NCBI GenBank assembly: GCA_018806915.1
Contig: JAGKQI010000023.1
Span: 62,001 to 126,000 of the forward strand
Source of the DNA: Phytophthora colocasiae
Taxonomy: Eukaryota > Oomycota > Peronosporomycetes > Peronosporales > Peronosporaceae
Direction of reading: 5' to 3'
DNA length: 64,000 nucleotides
Below, piece after piece: positions 11,401-20,280 of this stretch (position 1 is the first letter of the stretch; each line of letters starts with the position of its first letter). A program made the translations under genes and the position numbers. The notes under the pieces were generated by a model. That model saw only the letters and a program-made list of their open reading frames with translations, ran no database searches and was not told where the DNA came from.

Positions 11401-12048
11401 CAAATATTAAAGCATGGGCGGTAAGAATCCACCGCCAGTAACTTGTGCTAGAAGGGTGAGCTCAGATCTAGTTTTAAAATCAAGTGCACCAGTTGTCCCG
11501 TCAATTCCAAAGGCACGCAGAGTCTCAACCCAGAGAAAATGATAGCTCATTTGTATTGATTTGTATGCACCGTCAGCATTGACTAGAAGGATCGATCGAG
11601 GCACAGCTCCATTTTCTTAAACGGTAGGTTTATACTCAGAGAGTAATATAGGAGCCTCCTCTACATTCAAAATGGACACAAATATTAAAGCATGGGCGGT
11701 AAGAATCCACCGCCAGTAACTTGTGCTAGAAGGGTGAGCTCAGATCTAGTTTTAAAATCAAGTGCACCAGTTGTCCCGTCAATTCCAAAGGCACGCAGAG
11801 TCTCAACCCAGAGAAAATGATAGCTCATTTGTATTGATTTGTATGCACCGTCAGCATTGACTAGAAGGATCGATCGAGGCACAGCTCCATTTTCTTAAAC
11901 GGTAGGTTTATACTCAGAGAGTAATATAGGAGCCTCCTCTACATTCAAAATGGACACAAATATTAAAGCATGGGCGGTAAGAATCCACCGCCAGTAACTT
12001 GTGCTAGAAGGGTGAGCTCAGATCTAGTTTTAAAATCAAGTGCACCAG
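5489..12048 (-). repeat. Tandem array of a 278-bp unit derived from a cadherin repeat
   Basis: Units begin (at GAGGCACAGC) at 5489, 5767, 6045, 6323, 6600, 6878, 7156, 7429, 7708, 7986, 8264, 8542, 8820, 9098, 9376, 9653, 9931, 10209, 10487, 10765, 11042, 11320, 11598 and 11876. The last is partial, ending at 12048. Most are 278 bp and nearly identical. On the minus strand a unit reads FVSILNVEEAPILLSEYKPT, stop, ENGAVPRSILLVNADG, SIQMSYHFLW, AFGIDGTTGALDFKT, LTLLAQVTGG, then a one-base slip and LTAHALIFV into the next unit. This is one whole cadherin repeat: the DxNDxxP-like box NVEEAP, the Y-x-P-x-V-x-EN start, the DADG-like box and the FGIDGTTGAL turn. Both the TAA and the missing base are shared by the units, so amplification followed loss of the frame. 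The 65-codon ORF in each unit is not a gene. Confidence 0.9.
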
Positions 12049-12500
12049 GTGTCAGTACCGTTAAATTTACTAAAACAAGTGTCGGTATGCAGCAATTCAA
12101 ATCGAAGGGATGACCACGGTGAATTTCTATCTGGATCCATCGCTTTAATAGTCCTCCTCTAGTTGTGGCATTTTCTCTATAATAACTAAAAATAATTAGT
12201 ACTTCATTACTTCATTCACATTCGGTACGCGTTGTCGTCAATGTGGCGAAAATAGCAGCGGATTTAGCCGTTAACTCTACGATTTTCATATAAGTAGCAG
12301 ATTTGATCGAGTCCGCAGAGTTGTATAATAACTCGGCTGTTGAAGTAGCCGCTTACAAAAACATGGAGGGCAGCTCGCCATTGGAGCTTCCCTGTCTTCG
12401 CATTTATGGAATCCTGAGAACGATACGTTATGGGGCCTCCTGGTGCTCCACTGGTCAACGTACCACAAATCTACGCAATTTGGCATCCCTCCAGGGACTT
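12049..12500 (-). pseudogene. Cadherin-repeat relic adjoining the array (minus strand)
   Basis: Same strand as the array. Reading leftward from about 12460: SGAPGGPITYRSQDSINAKT, GKLQWRAALHVF, then downstream ENATTRGGLL and, after frame changes, AMDPDRNSPWSSLRFELLHT ending in FNGTDT at 12049. There the sequence joins the partial array unit at its GALDF box. These are standard cadherin features: the A-x-DPD box followed by an L-x-F-x-L strand, and an INAKTGKL turn. So the array lies inside, or at the end of, a longer minus-strand cadherin gene that has lost its reading frame. The join at 12048/12049 falls within one repeat, so array and flank form a continuous cadherin fold apart from frameshifts. 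Confidence 0.65.
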
Positions 12501-12642
12501 TCCAGATGATAAAAATGATTAGCATTCAATATCCCATTCAAACAAATTCTCAATCACAATCAAACCTTCAGAATTCAATAGCCAAACCAACCAGGAATAA
12601 CCAATTAATCAACTCCAATTTCCTTCCTGAGAACGATACGTT
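12412..12642. repeat. 18-bp direct repeat flanking a 195-bp segment
   Basis: The string TCCTGAGAACGATACGTT occurs at 12412-12429 and again at 12625-12642. The 195 bp between are AT-rich on the right and GC-richer on the left. This could be a target-site duplication around a short retro-inserted piece, or a tandem duplication with later divergence. Cadherin-like codons run across the left copy, which favours duplication. Confidence 0.55.
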
Positions 12643-12814
12643 TTAGAGTTTTCGGGGTGGTTGCATTGGTCAATTAAGATCAAAACTCCCAACAAATTAA
12701 TTCGTTAGCTCATTATTGATCATTTGAATTTTGAAGAAATGAAATGTAAAGTCAGCCTGGGTATGACTCTAATAAAGCCCGGCTGCATTTTAATTTTGTT
12801 GTTGTAATTCTCGA
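12643..12814. other. AT-rich non-coding interval
   Basis: No open frame or recognisable repeat was found between the minus-strand and plus-strand cadherin relics. Confidence 0.4.
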
Positions 12815-13437
12815 AGCCAATGAGCCACTGTTATTTGGTCATAGCGAAAATGAACTGGCAGCAAAAGAGAATGCAACAAGTGGTACACGCATACAGATCT
12901 TGATGCAGACAACACGCTGATGTACTCTGTCACGTCGTCTGTGAATAGTACGAATTGCAATATCCATTCGGAGACTGGGAAAATGTTTGTGTATCTAGTT
13001 TATGAAATGCACCGTTGTATCGAAGTATGGGCCACTGATAGCACTCTGGAAACGTATACATTGGTACGAATTAATAATGAACCAACCGTGTGTCTATCAG
13101 AACGAGATATGTGGAAGAAAATAGCGTATCTTGAACTCCCATCCTAGTGGCGGTAGGATTCCTACCGCCACTTACAAATAGTTATCGTGTTGAAATGGCC
13201 CTTGGACTATTTGTCTCATGCAGGCCACAATTTTGGTTGAAAACCGTAACTATTCTCCATCATTTCTTCTGGATACGGGAGCAGGTTTTAAATTCTCAGT
13301 AGGAAGCTTTGCTGTAACGGGGACAGTGATAGGAGTTCTGCAGACTGTAGACCGATCACACTTTGGTGTATATTCCGTCAATCAGGTAACTGGTGAACAG
13401 AAAGTTGACTCACCACAGAGTATCCAGCAACTAGAAG
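12815..13437 (+). pseudogene. Cadherin-repeat relic, at least one and a half repeats (plus strand)
   Basis: The plus strand reads ENELAAKENATSGTRIQIL, then after a frame change DADNTLMYSVTSSVN, CNIHSETGKMFVYLVYE, and CIEVWATDSTLETYTLVRIN followed by NEPT. This follows the cadherin order EN-x-x-x-GT, DADxD, Y-S, TGK, V-x-A-TD and a degenerate DxNExP linker. A second repeat begins at about 13222 with TILVENRNYSPSF, an altered DxNDxxPxF linker, and continues FSVGSFAVTGTVIGVLQTVD. Between them, near 13143-13217, stops and a 25-bp palindrome break the frame. The pogo-like element is inserted at 13438. Intact homologues would be large secreted or membrane adhesion proteins; here only unlinked fragments remain. 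Confidence 0.7.
13147..13171. repeat. 25-bp near-perfect palindrome
   Basis: The arms GTGGCGGTAGGA and TCCTACCGCCAC are perfect 12-bp complements around a single T. A near copy (GGCGGT, GGATTC, TTACCGCC) is present in every unit of the 278-bp array at the site of its frameshift. Confidence 0.85.
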
Positions 13438-13439
13438 TA

Positions 13440-14045
13440 ACGGAAATTCCCGATTAATACCCTCTACCCGAATAGTGCCCTCCGAGGGTAACCCGATAGT
13501 AACCTTCAAGCTATTTTGTTGCAGCGCCAGCATTCACTAGCACTGTCTACAGGTGTGCGTCTGTCCTATACCAGCAACGCTCATTCAGCAAAATGCCATC
13601 AAGAATTCCCATGACATTGGCATCTTCAAGACGTTCAAGAACCTACTCTACATGGGGATCATTGCGTGGAAGGAGAGCGACAAGGTCGAGCACACCCGCT
13701 TCGGCAACCCGCGTATGCCGTCGGTAGCTGTAGTTTGTGAGTGGGTAAGCAAGATACTACTGTCATCAACTCCGTCGCTGCTGCTGGCTTGACAGACAGC
13801 TACCTGGACTGGCATATTGCGAAGCACGACGTCTACGGTGAGCGATTCCGTACAAGCTGGGAAGCCGCTGACGAAGATCACGAGGACTCTGAGAACGTAG
13901 GAGACTTTAATCTGGACGAGCTGCACGACGCTCTTGATGATACTGCCCTGATCGACGAGTAACCTTTCGGCAATACAGAGTAACCTTTTGGATTTTGGGA
14001 GGGTACTATTAAATAGTGCCCGGGGTATTAATCGGGAATTTCCGT
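13440..14045. mobile_element. Tc1/mariner-pogo-like DNA transposon, internally deleted
   Basis: Inverted ends ACGGAAATTCCCGATTAATA + CC (13440-13461) and the exact complement (14024-14045) are flanked by TA on both sides (13438-13439 and 14046-14047). TA is the duplication made by the Tc1/mariner/pogo superfamily. Subterminal parts are also partly inverted. The 606-bp element keeps only the C-terminal coding part of a transposase and lies in cadherin-relic sequence. Confidence 0.85.
13553..13962 (+). pseudogene. Pogo-like DDE transposase C-terminal remnant
   Basis: The first frame reads IQQNAIKNSHDIGIFKTFKN followed by LLYMGIIAWK. This resembles the block around the last catalytic Asp of pogo/Jerky-type DDE transposases, where ...H-x-x-QPLD-x-x-x-F-x-x-FK... 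is typical; here the residue pattern is altered. After a frameshift near 13745-13760 a second frame gives VINSVAAAGLTDSYLDWHIA, similar to the conserved helix with AGL that follows. It ends in an acidic tail (FNLDELHDALDD) and a stop at 13960-13962. The N-terminal helix-turn-helix and the first two catalytic residues are absent. Its position between TA-flanked inverted ends supports the call. Confidence 0.55.
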
Positions 14046-15237
14046 TAGGTGAAAAGTGTATGATAATTGCGAAAATGGTTGATTTGAATCAACTTTTAAC
14101 GGCGGCTTATTGATGGGAAAGAAAATAATGCTCAGCGATGCATTAATTGCCTTCTCTTCTATTTGCTACAATTGGAACTCCAGTTAGACTGCCAGTATCA
14201 CCTACGTGACTGGAGCTGATGAAGGAACAAATTTTCTTCAACATCCTTTTCTATCTGGCAAATTCGACTACTGGTCAACTATATGTGACTAGTGCAACCA
14301 ATCTTGACTTCGAATTCGTGGAGTGCTATGATATTACTAACAGGTGATCTCTTGCTCATCGCAGCAGTAGATGTCAACAGAATTCTCAAGACAGCAATAT
14401 TTCCCTTAGCATCCAAGAAGGGCGGAAATTGACGTTGATTAACAACTGGTTATTGCTGGTCGCTACGAGAATTGGATTATGAAGATTGGATTGCGGTTGC
14501 GAATTGTTTCAGTGGATATTAAATTAGCATTCAAGAACGTACTACCACTTTGACTAAGATTTCCAGAAAACTGAGTTTTGTGTGCTGTTTTAGGCATCAA
14601 CTTATGTTCGTTCACTATGAGGTCAAGTGAGGATTATACATTTCCTCTCAATGTAACTACGCTGTTGCTAAGAAAGCTTTTGGGTGAGTACACATTGCAA
14701 AACACTATAAATGGAGTGCGACTCGATGGCGATGAATTAGGTCGGTGTTGTGCTTCAAATTGAAGGGGTCCATCGTCCAGAAGCAGTCGATCATTTGTTG
14801 CAAGGTCGGTTACTGTTTCAATTGGAGTAATTGGGATTTTCTTCGTGTGATCAATGCAACCAGTATGTCGTGGGATTCCAGTCAGCCATTGGAAAGTTTT
14901 GGTTATCCCGAATTTGTAAGTGGAAAATGAACTATTTACTAGTTATTTCAATCCCACATATTGCATTGATTTTTTGGTCGGTAATAGTTGACGTTTTGAA
15001 AGCCGATATTGTAACACGATAAATCGTGGCATTGACATTAATTATACTGTTGTATGTAAATCACTTGGGCTAAGAATAATAAGGTGTCATTACTACGATG
15101 TGTTTTGATACTGATGACTCGCTTATCAATTTTGGCTTTCAAGTATCTCGGATCGCGATTTTATTGACAACATTCTTTTCAAAATTGTTAACTCCATAAC
15201 CAGTGTTTTTTTGTGGATAAAGTCACAGGCACTCGTA
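14046..15237 (+). pseudogene. Further plus-strand cadherin relics in decayed DNA
   Basis: Within mostly closed frames, 14240-14342 reads NILFYLANSTTGQLYVTSAT then NLDFEFVECYDITN. This is a clear TG-x-L turn followed by the LDFE box of a cadherin repeat. Near 14356-14400 LIAAVDVN may be the next A-x-D box, and near 15098-15140 FDTDDSLINFGFQVSRI fits another DxDD box. The pieces keep the same orientation and order expected for a continuation of 12815-13437 after the pogo insertion. Stops and frameshifts are frequent. A short hydrophobic run near 14930-14990 (LLVISIPHIALIFWSVIVDV) could be a former membrane segment, but this is only a guess. Confidence 0.5.
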
Positions 15238-15498
15238 TTACCAATGTCTCTCGATGGTGCTGGCTTTGCTAATTTTTTTCGGTTTACGGAGAACTCTCGA
15301 TGCCGTAGCCCTCGCTGGTAATATCATTTGTGAGTTTACGTTCAGTTGACGCTTATAATTTCGCTGTCTCTTGTCACTGGTGGGTCTGATGTGCCCTTGG
15401 CCCTCACTGGCGACGGTGATTAGTGCATTTCGCGTACAAATGACCATCGATAAGAGCAATATAAAGTATTTGTATGTATTTCAATGAAATTAATGCTA
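15238..15498. other. Downstream flank of the RecQ gene
   Basis: There is no coding signal. It would contain the 3' untranslated region of the minus-strand helicase gene; no clear poly(A) signal was singled out. Confidence 0.35.
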
Positions 15499-18400
15499 TC
15501 ACCATAAACATGGTTGTTTGTTCATGATATAGGCCCACAAAATACAAATGTTTGGCAGGCTTCTAGGCTTCTTGTACAACCACTGCGCAAATTCAATTTC
15601 GGTCATTTGACGTATTTCAGCCTCAATCCCCATCCTCGAAGTAGACCGTTCGTTTACGGTCCGGTAGTAATGCCAAACTCCAGGTCTCATGGCATAACGG
15701 GCTTTTGAGGTGCAGTTACTTGTTTCGATACCAGCATGAAGCGATATTTGTCCAGGAGGACCAATCAGTGGCAATCCACAGTAGACACAAACATTATTTG
15801 GGAATTGGATATCGTTTGGGCACTGTCTTGCTTGATGGCGACCGAGGCATCTGAAACATCGGTGACTTTGATACGGGCATTGGAAGTCTTTGTGAACGAT
15901 AGGAGCCTCTGGCTTCTCCATTGAACAAACGAAACAGAAACGTCGGTGGTCGTCAAATAGGTAATGCTTCAAGGAATGGTAAACCTCTAGTTCGTTGGAT
16001 TCTGCTTCCGCCGCTTGGTCAGCTTGTAGTACAACTGAAGCGGCAAATGCATTGCTTATCGCTCCACGTGAAAGATCTTTTTCGTGTAGCTCATTGCAAC
16101 GACTCTCACAAACGTCGCACATCTTGTTTTCATGATTGATAGTACATGGTACACCTTCCCCGTCAAGAAGGCGTTGTAAAAGCTGTCGTCGACAATGCGC
16201 TTTTGAACGCAAGAAAGCATCTACATGCTCGACACCATCTTTGCGGTTTTGTGCTTCATTCGACCCCCGGTTTGATGAACGCATAATAAACTCACTTGTG
16301 TATGAGCTGCTGTAGATCGTTGTACAGGATGCGTAACTACCGTCACGACCAGCACGACCTGATTCTTGGGCAAAATCTATCAAACTGTGTGCAAGTCCGA
16401 AGTGAATAACTAATCGAACGTGTTGGTAGTCAACTCCGTGTCCTAAACCACTCGTTGAAACTATTAGCGAGCAATCATTCGATCTCCACAACGATAACTG
16501 TGCATATCGTTCATTCAATGATAAGCCACTGTGGTAATGAGCAACCGTCAATTCCGTCTGCGTTGAAATCAAACTCGCCACCCGATGCACTTCATTCTTG
16601 GTCATAACGAACACAATTGCTTTATCAGGAAATACTAACGGCTTTTGTAGCAAGGCTACACACTTTCCATCCATTTCTGCTTTAGTTTTTACCATCGCGA
16701 CAACATATTGTAACTCTGGCCGTGACGTTCTAGCTCGAACAGTAGCAAATGAAAACCCAACATTTTTGACCAGATCGTACTCCCAAGTTTCCGGGAGGGT
16801 TGCAGTCAACAAAATTTTTTGTACCTTGAATTTTGAAAGAACGACTGCTGATTCCATACAGGTCCGGTAGTTTTTTGACGTTAAGACCATGTGAACTTCG
16901 TCAAAAAATATCCTCCACAGTTTCCCTTGGAGATGAAGACTGCTGACATAAGTTGAAAATTCCTGTCGAGCAAGATATTCAACTTGAACAAAAAGCAGGG
17001 AATACACATCACTAAACGGGTTCAAGTTTGGGGTGTAGGTCGTACAATGGATACCCATTGCTCTGCATTTTTCCACGGTATCCAACAACAGAGCTGTGAG
17101 GGGGATAACTACAATAACAGTAGATTCCGGTTGGCTAAATGACGCCAGTTGATAAAGGAGCGATTTTCCTCCACTAGTAGGTAGAACAACCAGCAAGTTG
17201 GTCACACTCAGCAATACCAGTACTGTGGCCGTTAACTGCTCCGGCGACTTGAATTTAGCGTTTGGGTCGGAAAAAAAGCGTTGCAACAAATTATTCGCAG
17301 ACACGTAATCTACAGGCGATAATCGATCTAGTGCTTCTGCAAGGGACATTTGACGACTTGGAGGTTTCAAATTGGGGACGGGAATCGTTTTTGAGTGGTT
17401 CAATTCTTCCAACAACGCCTCACATGCGTTGCTTCCAGCTGTTGCCATCACTGTTGTCACTGGTGGAGGGGTGGTTTGTTTGGAACTCGTAGTACTCGCA
17501 GAACTCGCATTATTCATGTTCTGCTCCAGATCTTCATCGAAGCCAAGTAATTTTTGCCACCGCGTAGAACACTTGTAGTATTCGTATAGGTCGTCGCGAG
17601 ACATGAAATAAGGGTCTTGAGTCGATTGGCTGTACGCAGTTGATGCCACAACACTGGAATGAACAGCCTGCAGGTCGAACATATCTCTATCAATCCGTTC
17701 TTCTTGGAGGTGCTTCTCCATAAAAGCAATCGCAACATGCCGATATTTGCTGATAGTAACCATCAACCGCTCTTGTAAAAATGCGGCATTAATACTATTC
17801 AAGCATGCATGTCGATTCATGCATCCATGGCGCATCGTGAAAAACAAGTAAAAAATACTTGAGTTCTCGTTTAGCGTTGTCTCGTATTCCTTCGCTTGCA
17901 TGTAGCCATCAGGAAAATGTTTCAAAAAGAAAGTTAGGGCAGGACGAACGTGTACCAAATACACCATGAAATCTGTCGTGATAGATTTCGGCAAGAATCT
18001 TGCAATCAACCGATGGTGACCAGAGTGCGAATTCCCTTTGTGATAACGTTGCACAATCATAAATTGCTTGTTGTGCAGATAAATGCTGCGTTCGCCAGAG
18101 TTTAAATTGCGAATCGTAGCAGGACTATATTCTGATGCTCGTGCGGGCTGACCAGCAGTGATGTGTATAATTGGCATCCATAGCTGCGTTACTTTGTCGA
18201 CTTCATTGCACCAGTTCACAACTGCATCCATGTTCAATTGGAGATTGCCACAATCAAAACCTTTTACAAACGTACTTGTGTTAGCTCGTAGTAAATGGTC
18301 AACTAATTGCATCTGCAACGACTTCCAAGGATTTCGAACATCTTCAATAAAACTGTACCCCCTCGAGGTGTTTACATAGTCATCGTTAAAAACGGATCGA

Positions 18401-20280
18401 GATGAATTCAGTAGTTTCAAAGTGCTCGACAGATCAAATCCACGCAGTACAGTTGAATACATGGAATGCCTTAGTCGCGCCAGCAAATGTTTTGCTGTCC
18501 TTGCAATGTCACCGACACTGATTGTTTCCCCATCTATTTCAACTGTATCAAAACAAGATGACGAAGCTGACCACACCAACGTAGGAAGTGTTCTACGCTC
18601 TGGTGCCATCAGAATACTGGATGCCAATTTCATGACTTCTTGAAGTGCCCCAAACGGAGTTTTTTCTCCATCGCTCAGGAAAACACGAAACTTTTGGGCT
18701 CTATCTCTTGATGCAAAGTTATGTGCGCTAGGTGCAATACCCCAGACGCGCTGATGCAGAGACATCAATGCAGAAATGCGTGCCCAATACTTCAACACAG
18801 CCACTCGACTAGTAATTTCGGCCGGTGCACAAATTTTAACAAAACCGGACGCATTCGTTTCTGTGCTATCGATCGAAGAACACACTAGAAATCGTGTTGT
18901 TGGAAAGGATAGGAAGTCGCTTGGGGAGTGATGGGTATTCATATTCACCCGGAATATTGACTCAAGAACGGCATCAAGGTGGGCTAGTTCAGAGCTATCG
19001 CCAACAGATTCTTTGAGGTTTTCAAAGGGAAGTAATGGTTCATCACTTCCATCTTGTAAACACCTATCAATTCTGACGTATAGATCTCCCAGCGGATGTG
19101 TGTTAGGAATCCAATCCGGCCTTTCGCCATGCAGTTTGATCATCGATATTAATGCTGTCAAACATTTGCAGTAGTAGTCACCAACTTCTTGAATGCGTGT
19201 AATTACTGAGCGACTTGATAACGCGTCTCCCGACGAGGATAAAATTCGTTCGAAAAGGTAGCTCTGATTACCAATGAGATTCTGACCTTGTTGCCAGTAC
19301 CGACAAACAACAGGGTGTAACTTCTTCGCAACAGTGTTATTTGAATCAAACTTCGTAGACGCAACAATGCTATTCAAATCGCCATCGCAATAGTTTGCGA
19401 TGGTCTCATGCCATCGAAATGCTCGATCAAATGCGGATAACAGACGCTCGTCTGAAGGTTCAATTGTCGGTATACTTTCTTCGTATCGACGAATTGTGTT
19501 TGCGATAGTATCTCCACACAACTCCGACGCACTACCATCACCACACACACCAAAATACACACGCCGAGGTCCTTGGAAGAGCGTTTGGACTTTACAATTG
19601 TTGAACGACAAACCCAATGAAGGATGCTTTGACCCAAAGTGTTTAAGTATAGTACCACGTAGAGGGGCATAGTACACACACTGGGAGCAAGAGAAGCCGT
19701 CCAACACAGGAATTGACTTGACAGCAGGAAGTAACTTAGACGTTGGATGAATGTATGCTTCTAAAGCGTCATCCGCTGAAAACTCCAGGTCGCTGATATG
19801 GTTTTGAAGAGATTCAGCCGAAATGAAAGTACTATGTAGTTTTCGAAAATGGGTCGTAATTTGTTCTGACGTAGACTGCAGAACGTATCGGCACCGAACG
19901 CAAATCAGACGTCCTATTTGGATTTCAAAATGTAACCCAAAGGGTGCCAAAGGGTCGCCACTACCGTGCGTGAATCCATGGTTGATTTGTGCCACACTTG
20001 GTATTACTACTGGTTTAGGTTTGCAAGTTTTTACATGTCGGTGTAAATGTTTTGGGTCTTGAAATTTAGATCGGCATCTCGGGCAATTAAACATTCCATT
20101 CACTCGAGCCACATCATATTTTTCTCCTTCAGCTCTAAAATCCGGCTTTTTAGCTGGAAAGACACACACCGCTGACATTTGGTGCTCAATTCGGCGGTGA
20201 CGTCGTAGCTGCCCTAATGTCCCAAGGTCGGTCTTACAAATTGAGCATATCCAAGGTCCTTCATGCGGCGACTTAGGCAT
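15499..20280 (-). CDS. C2H2 zinc-finger / recombinase-like / RecQ helicase protein (telomere-linked helicase type)
   Basis: A single uninterrupted 1593-codon frame. The N-terminus has four zinc-finger-like motifs, at about residues 11-34 (CSICKTDLGTLGQLRRHRRI), 66-85 (CPRC...C), 126-148 (CVRC...H) and 199-222 (CSQC...H). Around residue 713 is GQPARASEY, followed by RYHKGNSHSGHHRLIARFLP, a block seen in fungal zinc-finger RecQ proteins and reminiscent of the Arg box of tyrosine recombinases. The helicase core follows: Walker A LPTSGGKS (about 1035), Walker B as DEVH (about 1127), ILLTATLP, TSGLGHGVDY and QESGRAGRDG (about 1308). A RecQ-type zinc cluster near CDVCE comes next, then two more Cys/His clusters (CFVC...CFRCLGRHQARQC and CVYCGLPL). 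RecQ enzymes unwind DNA 3' to 5'. The Met at 20280 directly precedes the first finger. The gene is intact amid decayed DNA, which suggests recent arrival or constraint. The recombinase-like reading is inference. Confidence 0.85.
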   Translation of the reverse strand: MPKSPHEGPWICSICKTDLGTLGQLRRHRRIEHQMSAVCVFPAKKPDFRAEGEKYDVARVNGMFNCPRCRSKFQDPKHLHRHVKTCKPKPVVIPSVAQINHGFTHGSGDPLAPFGLHFEIQIGRLICVRCRYVLQSTSEQITTHFRKLHSTFISAESLQNHISDLEFSADDALEAYIHPTSKLLPAVKSIPVLDGFSCSQCVYYAPLRGTILKHFGSKHPSLGLSFNNCKVQTLFQGPRRVYFGVCGDGSASELCGDTIANTIRRYEESIPTIEPSDERLLSAFDRAFRWHETIANYCDGDLNSIVASTKFDSNNTVAKKLHPVVCRYWQQGQNLIGNQSYLFERILSSSGDALSSRSVITRIQEVGDYYCKCLTALISMIKLHGERPDWIPNTHPLGDLYVRIDRCLQDGSDEPLLPFENLKESVGDSSELAHLDAVLESIFRVNMNTHHSPSDFLSFPTTRFLVCSSIDSTETNASGFVKICAPAEITSRVAVLKYWARISALMSLHQRVWGIAPSAHNFASRDRAQKFRVFLSDGEKTPFGALQEVMKLASSILMAPERRTLPTLVWSASSSCFDTVEIDGETISVGDIARTAKHLLARLRHSMYSTVLRGFDLSSTLKLLNSSRSVFNDDYVNTSRGYSFIEDVRNPWKSLQMQLVDHLLRANTSTFVKGFDCGNLQLNMDAVVNWCNEVDKVTQLWMPIIHITAGQPARASEYSPATIRNLNSGERSIYLHNKQFMIVQRYHKGNSHSGHHRLIARFLPKSITTDFMVYLVHVRPALTFFLKHFPDGYMQAKEYETTLNENSSIFYLFFTMRHGCMNRHACLNSINAAFLQERLMVTISKYRHVAIAFMEKHLQEERIDRDMFDLQAVHSSVVASTAYSQSTQDPYFMSRDDLYEYYKCSTRWQKLLGFDEDLEQNMNNASSASTTSSKQTTPPPVTTVMATAGSNACEALLEELNHSKTIPVPNLKPPSRQMSLAEALDRLSPVDYVSANNLLQRFFSDPNAKFKSPEQLTATVLVLLSVTNLLVVLPTSGGKSLLYQLASFSQPESTVIVVIPLTALLLDTVEKCRAMGIHCTTYTPNLNPFSDVYSLLFVQVEYLARQEFSTYVSSLHLQGKLWRIFFDEVHMVLTSKNYRTCMESAVVLSKFKVQKILLTATLPETWEYDLVKNVGFSFATVRARTSRPELQYVVAMVKTKAEMDGKCVALLQKPLVFPDKAIVFVMTKNEVHRVASLISTQTELTVAHYHSGLSLNERYAQLSLWRSNDCSLIVSTSGLGHGVDYQHVRLVIHFGLAHSLIDFAQESGRAGRDGSYASCTTIYSSSYTSEFIMRSSNRGSNEAQNRKDGVEHVDAFLRSKAHCRRQLLQRLLDGEGVPCTINHENKMCDVCESRCNELHEKDLSRGAISNAFAASVVLQADQAAEAESNELEVYHSLKHYLFDDHRRFCFVCSMEKPEAPIVHKDFQCPYQSHRCFRCLGRHQARQCPNDIQFPNNVCVYCGLPLIGPPGQISLHAGIETSNCTSKARYAMRPGVWHYYRTVNERSTSRMGIEAEIRQMTEIEFAQWLYKKPRSLPNICILWAYIMNKQPCLW

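Noticed and set aside
5576..11882. Many 65-codon ORFs on the minus strand, one per unit, as a gene family
   Set aside because: They are the same cadherin-repeat fragment in each tandem unit, end at a shared slip and have no promoter or separate context.
5489..12048. CRISPR array
   Set aside because: Units are 278 bp with no unique spacers; the whole unit is repeated and derives from coding sequence, in a eukaryotic setting.
15499..20280. Helitron
   Set aside because: The helicase is RecQ-type with QESGRAGRDG, not Pif1-type, and no HUH replication initiator motif is present.
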